NCBI GenBank assembly: GCA_934725105.1
Contig: CAKVBD010000035.1
Span: forward strand, 1 to 23,385
Source of the DNA: an uncultured Bulleidia sp.
GTDB lineage: Bacteria; Bacillota_I; Bacilli_A; Erysipelotrichales; Erysipelotrichaceae
Length of the DNA: 23,385 nt
Direction of reading: 5' to 3'
The notes below the pieces were generated by a model that was not told the DNA's origin, searched no databases, and was given only the letters and a program-made list of their open reading frames with translations. Below are positions 6,901 through 15,488 of this stretch, one piece after another. A program made the translations under genes and the position numbers. Numbering within the stretch: position 1 is the stretch's first letter; every line of letters begins with the position of its first letter.

Positions 6901-8792
6901 TATTCTTCTCCAATTGCATTTCCAGTATACAACTGATAATATCTACCCTTCTTTGCGATAAGTTCATCATGATTGCCTCTTTCAATGATACGTCCATTTT
7001 CAAGTACCATAATACAATCAGAGTTTTGAACAGTAGATAATCGATGAGCAATCACAAATGTTGTTCTTCCATTCATCAAAGCATCCATACCCTTCTGTAC
7101 AAGAGATTCCGTTCTCGTATCAATGGATGAAGTTGCTTCATCTAGAATCATTGCTGGAGCGTCTGCTACTGCAGCTCTAGCAATAGACAACAATTGTCTT
7201 TCTCCTTGAGAAAGGGTACCGCCATCTGCTTTGATTTCTGTATTGTATCCATCAGGAAGTCTTCTGATAAAACCATCTGCATTTGCAAGCTTTGCAGCCG
7301 CAATACACTCTTCATCCGTTGCATCGAGTCTTCCATAACGGATATTATCCATGATTGTTCCTGTAAACAGGTGCGTATCCTGTAAAACAATACTCAAAGA
7401 TTTTCTAAGAGAAGATTTCTTGATCTTGTTAATATTGATATCATCATATCTGATTTTTCCATCTTCAATATCATAGAAACGGTTGATCAGATTTGTAATC
7501 GTTGTTTTACCAGCACCCGTTGAACCAACAAAGGCAATCTTCTCTCCAGGCATGCCATATAGCGTTACATTATGGAGTACTGTTTTCTTTCCATCGTATG
7601 AGAAATCAACATCATCCATTGTAATCTTTCCTTCAAGCTTTCGATATGTAATCGTACCATCTGCCTGATGTGGATGCTTCCAAGCCCATACACCTGTTCT
7701 ATGATCTGTTTCATGCAGTGTTCCATCAGCATCTTCAATTGCATTGACAAGCGTTACATAACCATCATCATCTTCACTCTTTTCATCTAATAGATCAAAG
7801 ATTCTTTCTGCACCTGCCATTGCAGCTGCAACCGCGTTAACCTGTTGAGAAATCTGTGTGACAGGCATTGTAAAGTTCTTATTCAATGTCAGGAATGATA
7901 CAAGTGTACCAAGTGTCAATCCTGTTAATCCACTCAAAGATAATCCAGCACCAACGACCGCAATCAATACATAAGAGATATTTCCAAGATTTCCCATAAT
8001 AGGCATCATGATATTCGCAAACTTGTTTGCATTATTTGCGCTAACTCTTAGTTGTTCATTGTTCTTTTCAAATCCTTCCACAGATTCTTTTTCATGGCAG
8101 AATACTTTAACAACTTTGACACCTTGAATCATTTCTTCTACATATCCATTCAGCTGACCTAGTGATTTCTGCTGTTCCATGAAGTATTTAGAAGATTTCC
8201 CTCCGATTTTCATGACTACAATCATCATCAATCCAATCATCATTAAAGAAACAAGTGTTAATGGAATGGATAAAAGAATCATAGATACAAAAGAAGAAAC
8301 AATTGTAATTGATGAAGAAATGACATTTGGAATTGTCTGAGAAATAACCTGTCGCATTGTATCTACATCGTTTGTATATACAGACATGATATCTCCATGA
8401 GAATGTGTATCAAAATAACGAATTGGTAAAGTTTCCATATGTGAAAAGATTTCTTCACGCATCTTTTCCATTGTTCCCTGTGATACAGTTACCATGATTC
8501 TGTTATAGAAGAAACTAGCTAAAACACCAACTGATAGAATTCCAATCAATTTCAGAATTGCGGAAGCAAGTGGTGCAAAGTCTGTAGAACCACTCTTCAG
8601 CATTGGAAGAATATAGGAGTCAATCAAAGTCTTCTGGAATAATGTTCCTTGTAATGTACAAAATACAGAAATAAAGATACAGGCAACAACTAAGATCATC
8701 TGTGGCATGTAATCTTGAAACATGTATTTAACAACACGTGTAAATGTACCTTTTTTAACCTTCTTTACAGGTCTCATTTGTCCTCTTGGCAT
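6900..8792 (-). CDS. ABC exporter half-transporter, catalytically competent subunit of a heterodimer
   Basis: This 630-residue protein has a six-helix type IV exporter membrane domain (about 30-320) fused to a nucleotide-binding domain. It has Walker A GSTGAGKTT (423-431), Walker B MILDEATSS with catalytic Glu552, and switch His583 (IAHRLS). The signature motif is non-canonical, LSQGERQ (527-533). That is the pattern of the TM288-like partner in heterodimeric exporters, where this signature faces the degenerate site. A polar segment at about 338-388, with HETDHRTGVWAW, lies between the two domains and is longer than the usual linker. Start is ATG with GGAGG overlapping the stop of the preceding gene, 13 bases away. 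The likely role is drug or lipid efflux under MarR control; the substrate is unknown. Confidence 0.92.
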   Translation of the reverse strand: MPRGQMRPVKKVKKGTFTRVVKYMFQDYMPQMILVVACIFISVFCTLQGTLFQKTLIDSYILPMLKSGSTDFAPLASAILKLIGILSVGVLASFFYNRIMVTVSQGTMEKMREEIFSHMETLPIRYFDTHSHGDIMSVYTNDVDTMRQVISQTIPNVISSSITIVSSFVSMILLSIPLTLVSLMMIGLMMIVVMKIGGKSSKYFMEQQKSLGQLNGYVEEMIQGVKVVKVFCHEKESVEGFEKNNEQLRVSANNANKFANIMMPIMGNLGNISYVLIAVVGAGLSLSGLTGLTLGTLVSFLTLNKNFTMPVTQISQQVNAVAAAMAGAERIFDLLDEKSEDDDGYVTLVNAIEDADGTLHETDHRTGVWAWKHPHQADGTITYRKLEGKITMDDVDFSYDGKKTVLHNVTLYGMPGEKIAFVGSTGAGKTTITNLINRFYDIEDGKIRYDDININKIKKSSLRKSLSIVLQDTHLFTGTIMDNIRYGRLDATDEECIAAAKLANADGFIRRLPDGYNTEIKADGGTLSQGERQLLSIARAAVADAPAMILDEATSSIDTRTESLVQKGMDALMNGRTTFVIAHRLSTVQNSDCIMVLENGRIIERGNHDELIAKKGRYYQLYTGNAIGEE

Positions 8793-8805
8793 ACCATTTC
8801 ACCTC

Positions 8806-10554
8806 CTAGTCCATCTGTGGCTTATCAAAATCGCCACCAGCTTTATTCTGTGCTTCTTCAATTTCACGATAGATTGTATTTGTCTTCAATAAGTTTTCAT
8901 GAGAATCAAATCCAGAAATCTTACCATTATCAATCACAATAATACGATCAGCATTTTTCACAGAAGAAATTCTTTGAGAAATAATGATCTTTGTTGTAGA
9001 AGGAATTTCTGTCTGGAATGCACTTTGAATTTTAGCATCCGTTGCGGTATCAACAGCACTTGTAGAGTCATCGAGAATCAATACCTTTGGTGATTTCAAT
9101 AATGCTCTAGCAATACATAGACGCTGCTTCTGACCACCAGAGAAGTTATTACCACCTTGTTCAACACGTGCCTGCAATCCATCTGGATTCTTTTTCAAGA
9201 ATTCATCCGCACATGCAAGTTCGCAGGCTTTCCAGCATTCTTCTTCACTCGCATTTTCATTGCCCCATCTTAAGTTATCTAAGACAGTACCAGAAAATAG
9301 AACGTTCTTTTGCAGAACTACAGATACTTCATTACGCAATGTATCGATATCATAGTCTTTGACATTGACCCCGCCAACTTTGACTTCCCCTTTCGTAACA
9401 TCATATAAACGAGAAATCAATGAAACAAATGTACTCTTTCCAGAACCCGTTCCACCAATGATACCAATCGTTTCACCAGAATGAATATGTAAATCGATAT
9501 CATTCAATACATTTTCTCCACTGCCAGAAGCATAAGAGAAATTCACATGATCAAAATCAATGGAACCATCTGCAACTTGCATCACTGGCTGTGCAGGATT
9601 TTGAATATCAGCTACTTCATTGATTACCGCATCAATTCTCTTTGCGGAAGCAAATGACATTGTAATCATAACGATGACCATACTTAACATCATCAATGAC
9701 ATTAAGATTGCCATGATATAGGAGAACATCGATGTCAATTGACCTGTTGTTAATGTTCCACCAACGATCTGATGTGCCCCAAACCAGCTCAATGCTACGA
9801 TACAGCCATACACAGCCAGGTTCATGATTGGTCCAACAAGAGCCATCATGCCCTCTGCCTTTTCAAATAATTTTTTTAGCGTATTTGCAGCCTTAGAAAA
9901 TTTCTGCTTTTCATACTCTTCACGCACATAGGATTTTACAACTCTGATACCTGTAACGTTTTCCTGTACTTCAGCGTTTAAATCATCATATTTTGAAAAT
10001 GTTTCTGAGAACACTTTATTGACACGTGGAAGAATAGAAATAATCATCGTTGCTAAAAAAACAATTGCGACTAAGAATACCATAGAAAGGGATGGTGAAA
10101 TTGATAAACACATGATAATTGACATTGTCAGCATCAGTGGTGGTCGAATTGCCATACGAATGATCATCATAAATGCGTTCTGTACGTTTGTTACGTCTGT
10201 TGTTAGTCTAGTAACAAGTCCTGCTGTTGAGAATTTATCAATATTAGAGAATGAGTATGTCTGAATATTCTTGTACATCTTTTCTCTTAGATTTGCCGCA
10301 AATCCTGTAGAAGCTTCTGCAGAATACTTTCCACTCATAAAGCCACAAAATAAAGAAACAAATGCTAATAAAAGCATAATGAGTCCATATTTGATGACAG
10401 CTGACATATCTCCACTGTTAATTCCTTTATCAATTAATGAAGCTGTAATAAAAGGAATCAATACTTCCATCAATACTTCTAAAGACGTAAAGATTGGTGT
10501 TAAGATCGTTGCTTTTTTGTATTGTCCAATACATGATTTAAATGTCTTTAACAT
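8806..10554 (-). CDS. ABC exporter half-transporter, degenerate-site subunit of a heterodimer
   Basis: This 582-residue protein is a type IV exporter half with six membrane helices (about 15-310) and a C-terminal ATPase domain. Walker A is GGTGSGKST (367-375) and the signature is canonical FSGGQKQR (471-478). Walker B reads LILDDSTSAVD, so the catalytic Glu is replaced by Asp496. The switch histidine is replaced by Gln527 (IIISQRISS). These two changes are the hallmark of the degenerate site in TM287/TM288-, LmrCD- and BmrCD-type heterodimers. The downstream gene supplies the competent site, so the two products should form one transporter. The start codon overlaps the MarR stop by one base (TAATG), with GGAGG 7 bases upstream inside the marR-type gene. 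Confidence 0.93.
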   Translation of the reverse strand: MLKTFKSCIGQYKKATILTPIFTSLEVLMEVLIPFITASLIDKGINSGDMSAVIKYGLIMLLLAFVSLFCGFMSGKYSAEASTGFAANLREKMYKNIQTYSFSNIDKFSTAGLVTRLTTDVTNVQNAFMMIIRMAIRPPLMLTMSIIMCLSISPSLSMVFLVAIVFLATMIISILPRVNKVFSETFSKYDDLNAEVQENVTGIRVVKSYVREEYEKQKFSKAANTLKKLFEKAEGMMALVGPIMNLAVYGCIVALSWFGAHQIVGGTLTTGQLTSMFSYIMAILMSLMMLSMVIVMITMSFASAKRIDAVINEVADIQNPAQPVMQVADGSIDFDHVNFSYASGSGENVLNDIDLHIHSGETIGIIGGTGSGKSTFVSLISRLYDVTKGEVKVGGVNVKDYDIDTLRNEVSVVLQKNVLFSGTVLDNLRWGNENASEEECWKACELACADEFLKKNPDGLQARVEQGGNNFSGGQKQRLCIARALLKSPKVLILDDSTSAVDTATDAKIQSAFQTEIPSTTKIIISQRISSVKNADRIIVIDNGKISGFDSHENLLKTNTIYREIEEAQNKAGGDFDKPQMD

Positions 10555-10991
10555 TATTTCTCCTCCTGATTCAATTGCTCTAATAGTCGATCGAGATAGA
10601 TATCAAACTTCTCCATCTCTTCTTCTGAATACAAAGAACGCATTTTCATTTCGCTCTTTTGCATCAAGGCTCTGCTTTTTTGACAGATCTCTTCCCCTTT
10701 TTCTGTCAATACAACCATCTTGACGCGTTTATCATTTTCTGAAGTAAATGCATCGACTAGTTTTTTTTCTTCTAATCGTTTTACAATTCCTGCCATTGTT
10801 GCCTGTGAAACATGAAAATGATGTTCCATATTCTTCAATGACGTTGTCTGATTTTCTTGATGATGCAAATACACAAGTGCATGATGTTGTGAAAATGTTA
10901 CGCCCATCTTCTGCATCGTTTCATCTGCTTTTTTACACAGTAAATCATTGATTTTTTTGATACGAAATCCGATATCTACTATTTTTGCCAT
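10554..10991 (-). CDS. MarR-family regulator of the adjacent ABC exporter
   Basis: This 145-residue winged-helix protein has an N-terminal dimerisation helix, a recognition region about 50-75 (LKNMEHHFHVSQATMAGIVKRL) and a wing with DKRVKMVVLTEKGE at about 88-101. The order is that of MarR/SlyA proteins. I chose the ATG at 10991, with GAGG five bases upstream. A GTG two codons earlier overlaps that site. It is the first gene of an operon with two ABC half-transporters, joined by a one-base overlap. The promoter upstream holds a palindromic operator overlapping the -35, so autorepression relieved by an efflux substrate is the simplest model. Confidence 0.93.
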   Translation of the reverse strand: MAKIVDIGFRIKKINDLLCKKADETMQKMGVTFSQHHALVYLHHQENQTTSLKNMEHHFHVSQATMAGIVKRLEEKKLVDAFTSENDKRVKMVVLTEKGEEICQKSRALMQKSEMKMRSLYSEEEMEKFDIYLDRLLEQLNQEEK

Positions 10992-11007
10992 AACCACCTC
11001 GTTGTAA

Positions 11008-11049
11008 TATATAGCATTTCAATAGCATACTGTCAATAGCGTGCTATTG
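11008..11049 (-). promoter_or_regulatory. Promoter and palindromic operator of the MarR-ABC operon
   Basis: Minus-strand TTGACA (11036-11031) and TATATA (11013-11008) are spaced by 17 bases, a near-consensus sigma-A promoter. CAATAGC (11034-11040) and GCTATTG (11043-11049) form a palindrome around GT that overlaps the -35. A second CAATAGC lies at 11020-11026, in the spacer, and ATAGCAT at 11011-11017 sits over the -10. The repeated half-sites suggest two MarR dimers binding across the promoter. Confidence 0.85.
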
Positions 11050-11071
11050 ATTTATTTATGTTGTTTTAAAG

Positions 11072-11098
11072 TATAATAAAAAGAGCATTTGCCCTTTC
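11072..11098 (-). terminator. Weak intrinsic terminator after the S1-domain gene
   Basis: On the minus strand AAAGGGC pairs with GCTCTTT (7 bp, one G-U) around AAAT, followed by TTATTATA. It lies directly after the stop codon. The stem is short and the T-run imperfect. Confidence 0.6.
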
Positions 11099-11099
11099 A

Positions 11100-11474
11100 T
11101 TATTTCTGTAGAATAGTAACTTCAGCTTCTTTCACCCATGCATCCATATGAGAAGCAATGGATTGAAAGCCAAGCTTCATTGATGGTAAAGACGGTGCCT
11201 GATAGACATGTTGTCTCCTTGCTTTTCTTACTCTTGGTTTGCTTAAAGCCTTTAAAGAAAGACGTGCCTGATGGTGTTTCTTGTCAAAATCAATGATTTT
11301 CACTTTCACATGATCTCCAACTTGTACATATTTACTGATATCTTTAACAAACCCGTCACTAATTTCAGAAATATGAATCAAGCCAGCATTTTGATTATCT
11401 AAATTCACAAATGCACCATACGGCTGGATGCCAGTTACTTTTCCTTCAACAATCATTCCTGTTTTATACTTCAT
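11100..11474 (-). CDS. S1-domain RNA-binding protein, YugI/GSP13/CvfD-like
   Basis: This 124-residue protein carries one S1 (OB-fold) domain at about 1-75. The family wording is clear: GMIVEGKVTGIQPYGAFVNLD, then GLIHISEISDGFVKDI, VGDHVKVKIIDFD and ARLSLKAL. Residues 76-124 are basic at first (KPRVRKARRQ) and then less ordered. Relatives such as B. subtilis YugI and pneumococcal CvfD bind RNA and ribosomes and affect stress physiology. The ATG has GGAG 8 bases upstream and an extended -10 (TGCTATACT) about 20 bases before. The gene is monocistronic and divergent from the NifU-like gene. Confidence 0.9.
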   Translation of the reverse strand: MKYKTGMIVEGKVTGIQPYGAFVNLDNQNAGLIHISEISDGFVKDISKYVQVGDHVKVKIIDFDKKHHQARLSLKALSKPRVRKARRQHVYQAPSLPSMKLGFQSIASHMDAWVKEAEVTILQK

Positions 11475-11492
11475 ATGTTTTCTCCACGGTTA

Positions 11493-11501
11493 AGTATAGC
11501 A
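11493..11501 (-). promoter_or_regulatory. Extended -10 promoter of the S1-domain gene
   Basis: The minus strand reads TGC followed by TATACT (11498-11493), about 20 bases before the start codon. No good -35 is visible at 16-18 bases, as is common for extended -10 promoters. Confidence 0.55.
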
Positions 11502-11519
11502 CATTCAAAATCATATCAG

Positions 11520-11547
11520 TTGCATGCCACTCATAATTTGGTAAACT
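11520..11547 (+). promoter_or_regulatory. Probable promoter of the NifU-like gene
   Basis: TTGCAT (11520-11525) and TAAACT (11542-11547) are separated by 16 bases, and the start codon follows 24 bases later. Both boxes are imperfect. Confidence 0.45.
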
Positions 11548-11570
11548 ATTCTCTGAAAAGAGGCATAAAA

Positions 11571-11969
11571 ATGAGTGAAGAAGAAAGAATCAACAAGCAA
11601 ATCGAAGACAATATCAAAGGTCATGAGATTCCAGCTCCTGAAAATAACTTTACAGAAGTAAGTGAAGAAAACAAGGAAGCAATGTTAAATGCTGAAACGC
11701 CCGCAAGAGAAGATCTCATTCGTCGTATTAATCATACACTCAATAAGATTCGTCCATATTTACAGGCAGATGGTGGTGATGTGGAATTTGTAGACTTCCA
11801 GGATGGTGTCGTTACAGTTACAATGACAGGTGCATGTGCTGGATGCTTAATGGCTAGTGCAGATATTTCAGAAGGTGTTCAGGCAATCTTGATTGATGAA
11901 GTTGAGGAAGTGAGATCAGTAAAATTACTTGAATCTACACCATTCGGTTACGAAAATATAAATTTCTAA
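11571..11969 (+). CDS. NifU-type Fe-S cluster scaffold/carrier protein
   Basis: This 132-residue protein has a C-terminal NifU domain at about 48-120. It includes IRPYLQADGGDVEFVDF and the cluster-binding CxxC in GACAGC (Cys89, Cys92). The first 45 residues are acidic and probably unordered. Proteins of this type (YutI/NfuA) receive or pass 4Fe-4S clusters to apo-proteins. The reading frame is open for 32 more codons upstream, but the ATG at 11571 has AGAGG 8 bases before it and starts a typical acidic N-terminus (MSEEERINK), so I use that. It is a single-gene unit with its own terminator. Confidence 0.93.
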   Translation: MSEEERINKQIEDNIKGHEIPAPENNFTEVSEENKEAMLNAETPAREDLIRRINHTLNKIRPYLQADGGDVEFVDFQDGVVTVTMTGACAGCLMASADISEGVQAILIDEVEEVRSVKLLESTPFGYENINF

Positions 11970-11971
11970 TC

Positions 11972-11998
11972 AAAAAGCAGAAAATTTCTGCTTTTTTT
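11972..11998 (+). terminator. Terminator of the NifU-like gene
   Basis: AAAAAGCAGAAA pairs with TTTCTGCTTTTT, ending in a run of seven T. The stem has only four strong GC pairs, but its extent and T-run are typical. Confidence 0.88.
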
Positions 11999-12027
11999 AT
12001 ATTTTTTTGCGCTTTTTTATAAAATTA

Positions 12028-12056
12028 TTGAAAAAAACTAATTTTTTCTTTAAAAT
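12028..12056 (+). promoter_or_regulatory. Probable promoter of glnN
   Basis: TTGAAA (12028-12033) and TAAAAT (12051-12056) are separated by 17 bases in a strongly AT-rich stretch. AAAAGGAG (12065-12072) is the ribosome site, 7 bases before the ATG. An inverted repeat, AAAATTTTC (12052-12060) and GAGAATTTT (12070-12078), spans the -10, start point and ribosome site. No GlnR-type site was seen. Confidence 0.6.
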
Positions 12057-12079
12057 TTTCGTGGAAAAGGAGAATTTTC

Positions 12080-14170
12080 ATGGAAAATACTTACAAAGAT
12101 TTTGGATCACTCGTATTTACTGAAGTTGAAATGGAAGAAAGACTTCCTAGACCAGTCTATGATTCCTGGAAAGCAACAGAGGCAAATGAAGAACAACTTG
12201 ACCGTCAAACTGCGGATGCAATTGCACATGCGATGAAGCGCTGGGCAATGGAACATGGCGCAACACATTTCACTCACTGGTTCCAGCCATTAACAGGCGG
12301 CACAGCTGAAAAACATGACGCTTTCATTGAACCAGGTGCAAATGGACAGCCAATTTCAAGATTCTCAGGAAAAATGCTGATCAAGGGTGAACCAGATGCA
12401 TCCAGTTTCCCATCCGGTGGTTTAAGAGCTACATTTGAAGCAAGAGGCTATACATATTGGGATGTTACTTCCCCTGTTTTCATTAAGGACAATGTATTAT
12501 GTATTCCTACAGTATTCGTATCCTACAATGGTGAAGCATTAGATCGAAAAGAACCACTTCTCAAATCTTTACAAGTACTTTCAAAAGCCGCAACACGTGT
12601 TGTTAATTTATTAGGAGATAAAGAAGTCAAGAGCTGCGATATCTCCGTCGGCTTAGAACAAGAATATTTCTTAATTGACTTAAAATACTTCCAGAGACGC
12701 TTAGATTTAAAACTCTGTGGAAGAACATTGTTCGGTACACCTTCAACAAAACGTCAGGAATTAGATGACCATTACTTTGGTGCAATTCCACCAAGAGTCC
12801 AGGCATTCATGAAAGAAGTGAATGAACAATTATGGAAACTTGGCATCTATGCAAAGACTGAACATAATGAAGTTGCTCCAGGACAATTTGAACTGGCACC
12901 TATTTTCTCAAAAGGAAATATCGCAGTTGATCAGAACCAGCTGACAATGGATATTTTAAGAAAGACTGCAAAGAAATATGGTTTTGCTTGTCTTTTACAT
13001 GAAAAACCATTTGAAGGTATCAATGGTTCTGGAAAACATAATAACTATTCTATTATTACTGACAATGGTCAAAACTTATTTGATCCAGGTAAAAAACCAG
13101 CAGAGAACATTCGTTTCTTAACATTCATCAGTGCATTTATTCGTGCAGTGGATGAATACCCTGTTCTATTAAGACTTTCTGCATCCTGTTGTGGAAATGA
13201 CCATCGTTTAGGTGCAGATGAAGCTCCACCAGCAATCATCTCTATTTACCTTGGCTCTTATATTGAAGATATCCTGTATTCTATCTATACAAACCAGAAG
13301 ATCAAAACTTCCAAAGAAGAAAATACAGAATTCAACCCTGTCAGTGGTCTATCCTATATTCCACATGATAATGCAGACCGTAACAGAACTTCCCCTGTTG
13401 CATTCACTGGTAACAAATTTGAATTCAGAATGCTTGGATCAAGCATGTCTGCTTCCTTTACAAATACAGTATTGAATACAATCATGGCTGAAAGCCTGAA
13501 TGATATTGCTGATCAATTAGAAGGTATTAAATACTTAGCAGATATTCGTGAAAAGGCATTAGATATCTGCCGTCAGTTGATTCATGAACATAAACGTATC
13601 TTATTCTCTGGAGATGGCTATTCTAAAGAATGGGAAAAGGAAGCTGCTAGAAGAGGTCTTCCAAACGTCAGCAGTTACATTGAAGCAACAGAAATCTTAA
13701 ATGATCCTAAAGTCATTCATTTATTTACAAGCAATGGTGTTTATTCTGAAAAGGAACTTCATGCGAATCGACTCATCATGGCAGAACAGTATGATCGTAT
13801 GATGGATATTGAAGTAAGAACATTAATTGAAATGGGAAGAAAAGATATCCTTCCAGCAATGAGTGCTGAATTTGATTTCTATGCTGAAGCTGCTTCAAAA
13901 GCAAAGAAATGTCCTAAATTCTTTGAAACAAGAATGGAACAGTTATCTGAACTCATTGATAACACATACAGTGCTACAGAGAAAATGACAACACTCTGGA
14001 AAGAAGCAAATGAAACTGGTGATGACTTTGAATGTGGAAAGAAGATCTACTATACAGTTGTTCCTGCAATGCTAGAACTTCGTAAATACATTGATCGTTA
14101 TGAACAGATTGCTTCACGTAATTTCTATAAACTGCCATTATACGAAGAAATGTTATTTGATTTTGACTAA
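12080..14170 (+). CDS. glnN: Type III glutamine synthetase
   Basis: This 696-residue enzyme condenses ammonia and glutamate with ATP to glutamine. Length and motifs are those of GSIII rather than the roughly 450-residue GSI. The GSIII-specific N-terminus contains PRPVYDSWKAT and FTHWFQPLTGGTAEKHD (64-80). The catalytic metal segment GLEQEYFLID is at 191-200, EHNEVAPGQFELAP at 261-274, and the ATP/substrate segment EKPFEGINGSGKHNN at 308-322. The Arg-bearing RLSASCCGNDHRLGADEAPP follows. The enzyme is expected to be a double-hexamer in the cytosol. It forms a single-gene unit with a good promoter and a strong terminator. No adjacent ammonium transporter or PII gene is present. Confidence 0.97.
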   Translation: MENTYKDFGSLVFTEVEMEERLPRPVYDSWKATEANEEQLDRQTADAIAHAMKRWAMEHGATHFTHWFQPLTGGTAEKHDAFIEPGANGQPISRFSGKMLIKGEPDASSFPSGGLRATFEARGYTYWDVTSPVFIKDNVLCIPTVFVSYNGEALDRKEPLLKSLQVLSKAATRVVNLLGDKEVKSCDISVGLEQEYFLIDLKYFQRRLDLKLCGRTLFGTPSTKRQELDDHYFGAIPPRVQAFMKEVNEQLWKLGIYAKTEHNEVAPGQFELAPIFSKGNIAVDQNQLTMDILRKTAKKYGFACLLHEKPFEGINGSGKHNNYSIITDNGQNLFDPGKKPAENIRFLTFISAFIRAVDEYPVLLRLSASCCGNDHRLGADEAPPAIISIYLGSYIEDILYSIYTNQKIKTSKEENTEFNPVSGLSYIPHDNADRNRTSPVAFTGNKFEFRMLGSSMSASFTNTVLNTIMAESLNDIADQLEGIKYLADIREKALDICRQLIHEHKRILFSGDGYSKEWEKEAARRGLPNVSSYIEATEILNDPKVIHLFTSNGVYSEKELHANRLIMAEQYDRMMDIEVRTLIEMGRKDILPAMSAEFDFYAEAASKAKKCPKFFETRMEQLSELIDNTYSATEKMTTLWKEANETGDDFECGKKIYYTVVPAMLELRKYIDRYEQIASRNFYKLPLYEEMLFDFD

Positions 14171-14200
14171 AGCAGAAGGGATATCCCCTTCTGTTTTTTT
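14171..14200 (+). terminator. Terminator of glnN
   Basis: CAGAAGGG (14173-14180) pairs with CCCTTCTG (14186-14193) and is followed by seven T. It starts right after the stop codon. Confidence 0.92.
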
Positions 14201-14201
14201 G

Positions 14202-14231
14202 ATATGAAAAAAGACGCACTTGCGTCTTTTA
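14202..14231 (-). terminator. Terminator of the AI-2E family gene (potentially bidirectional)
   Basis: AAAAGACGCA (14209-14218) and TGCGTCTTTT (14221-14230) are perfect complements. On the minus strand the hairpin is followed by further T residues and overlaps the stop codon. It also has T residues in the plus direction, so it could back up the glnN terminator. Confidence 0.88.
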
Positions 14232-15377
14232 TTTTGCTGGATCAAAATTCAATCGTTTTTGTCTTAATTTATGATGTACTGCCTGTTTGACTAATGTATA
14301 AATGACTGCGAATGTCGGAACACCAATAAACATACCAACAACACCAAACATAGAACCACCAATAATGATTGCGAACATTACCCATAATGTAGGTAAGCCA
14401 ACCGCATCTCCTAAGATATATGGTCCAATGATGTTTCCATCACACTGTTGAAGAATTACCACAAATACAAGGAATTCTGCAGCCTTCACCCAGTCAATCA
14501 TAACAAGTATCACTAAGCAAGGAACAGCACCAATGAATGGTCCAAATACCGGAATCATATTTGTTACGCCAACAACCAAGGCAATCAATACAGAATATGG
14601 CATGTTTAATAATTTACATCCTACATAACAGATAATTCCAATAATCAATGAATCAATTGCTTTACCAGAAATAAATTTATAGAACATATCCGCTGTCAGT
14701 TTGAATATTGTGGTAAGATCTAAAGCAACATTTTCAGGAACAATACAATATGTCACTTTCTTCATCTGTAATATAAATTTTTCAGAATCTAATAATAGAT
14801 ATAATGCAATAATGATACCAATCAAAAAATTAATGACTTGTGTCACAATATCACCAACATAGCTGACAAGCTTTGTGAAACCACCAGAAGCCCCTGTCAT
14901 CCATTTTGCTAATTGACTTGCGCCATCCATTAACAGGTTTGTTAATGTGTCGATCAGTTCTGTATCTTTACCACCTAGCTGTTGAATCAGCTTTGATGCA
15001 TTTGTAATGTAATTGGATAAGTTGCCAACGAACATGGAAATAGAAGAAATAACCTGTGGAACAAGTAGAGAAAAGAAACCAATCAATATGCCTAATAATG
15101 CAACAATCGATATTGCAACAGCGATATATCTCTTTGTTCTTTTAGAAAACTTTGTATTTTTTAACAGCTTATTTTCCGCAAGATTTCTTAATGGCATTAA
15201 AAGGAATGCCAGAATAATACCAAATATAAATGGAAGCAATGCATGGAAAACAGATCCAATAGCACCACCAAGAATATCTAAATTTGAAATAATTAAATAA
15301 AATAAAACAATAATAATACCAGATATTGAAAAAGCTTTGATTGCTTCTTTTGTTTCAGACTTTAAATGAATATTCAT
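14229..15377 (-). CDS. AI-2E family (PerM/YtvI-like) membrane transporter
   Basis: This 382-residue polytopic protein has about eight hydrophobic segments. These include an N-terminal pair (IIIVLFYLIIS; LLPFIFGIILAFLL), a third near VAISIVALLGILIGFF, a long loop, then four or five C-terminal helices. It shows the family segments VVGVTNMIPVFGPFIGAVP and GPYILGDAVGLPTLWVMFAI. Members have been linked to AI-2 export, ion/proton antiport or stress, so the substrate is open. I use the ATG at 15377, with GGAGG 5 bases upstream. An ATG four codons earlier overlaps that site. It is a single gene with an extended -10 promoter, divergent from metK. Confidence 0.9.
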   Translation of the reverse strand: MNIHLKSETKEAIKAFSISGIIIVLFYLIISNLDILGGAIGSVFHALLPFIFGIILAFLLMPLRNLAENKLLKNTKFSKRTKRYIAVAISIVALLGILIGFFSLLVPQVISSISMFVGNLSNYITNASKLIQQLGGKDTELIDTLTNLLMDGASQLAKWMTGASGGFTKLVSYVGDIVTQVINFLIGIIIALYLLLDSEKFILQMKKVTYCIVPENVALDLTTIFKLTADMFYKFISGKAIDSLIIGIICYVGCKLLNMPYSVLIALVVGVTNMIPVFGPFIGAVPCLVILVMIDWVKAAEFLVFVVILQQCDGNIIGPYILGDAVGLPTLWVMFAIIIGGSMFGVVGMFIGVPTFAVIYTLVKQAVHHKLRQKRLNFDPAK

Positions 15378-15396
15378 ATGTTCCTCCATGGAAAAG

Positions 15397-15405
15397 ATTA
15401 TAACA
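15397..15405 (-). promoter_or_regulatory. Extended -10 promoter of the AI-2E family gene
   Basis: Minus-strand TGT then TATAAT (15402-15397) lies 20 bases before the start codon. No clear -35 is present. Confidence 0.6.
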
Positions 15406-15457
15406 TTTCTTTGACATAAAAAATCTTAAATGAAATACACAATGCATAATGTGTCGT

Positions 15458-15486
15458 TTGATTAATTATCTATATCATGTTTAAAT
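15458..15486 (+). promoter_or_regulatory. Probable metK promoter
   Basis: TTGATT (15458-15463) and TTAAAT (15481-15486) are 17 bases apart. The predicted start point, about 15493, falls just before the riboswitch P1 strand. The -10 is imperfect. Confidence 0.5.
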
Positions 15487-15488
15487 AT

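Noticed and set aside
10271..10723. 150-codon plus-strand open frame across the ABC and MarR genes
   Set aside because: It crosses the junction of two well-supported minus-strand genes, lacks a ribosome site and its product resembles nothing I recognise.
11475..11570. Upstream 32-codon extension of the NifU-like gene
   Set aside because: The frame is open but runs through the promoter. The ATG at 11571 has a proper ribosome site and starts a family-like N-terminus.
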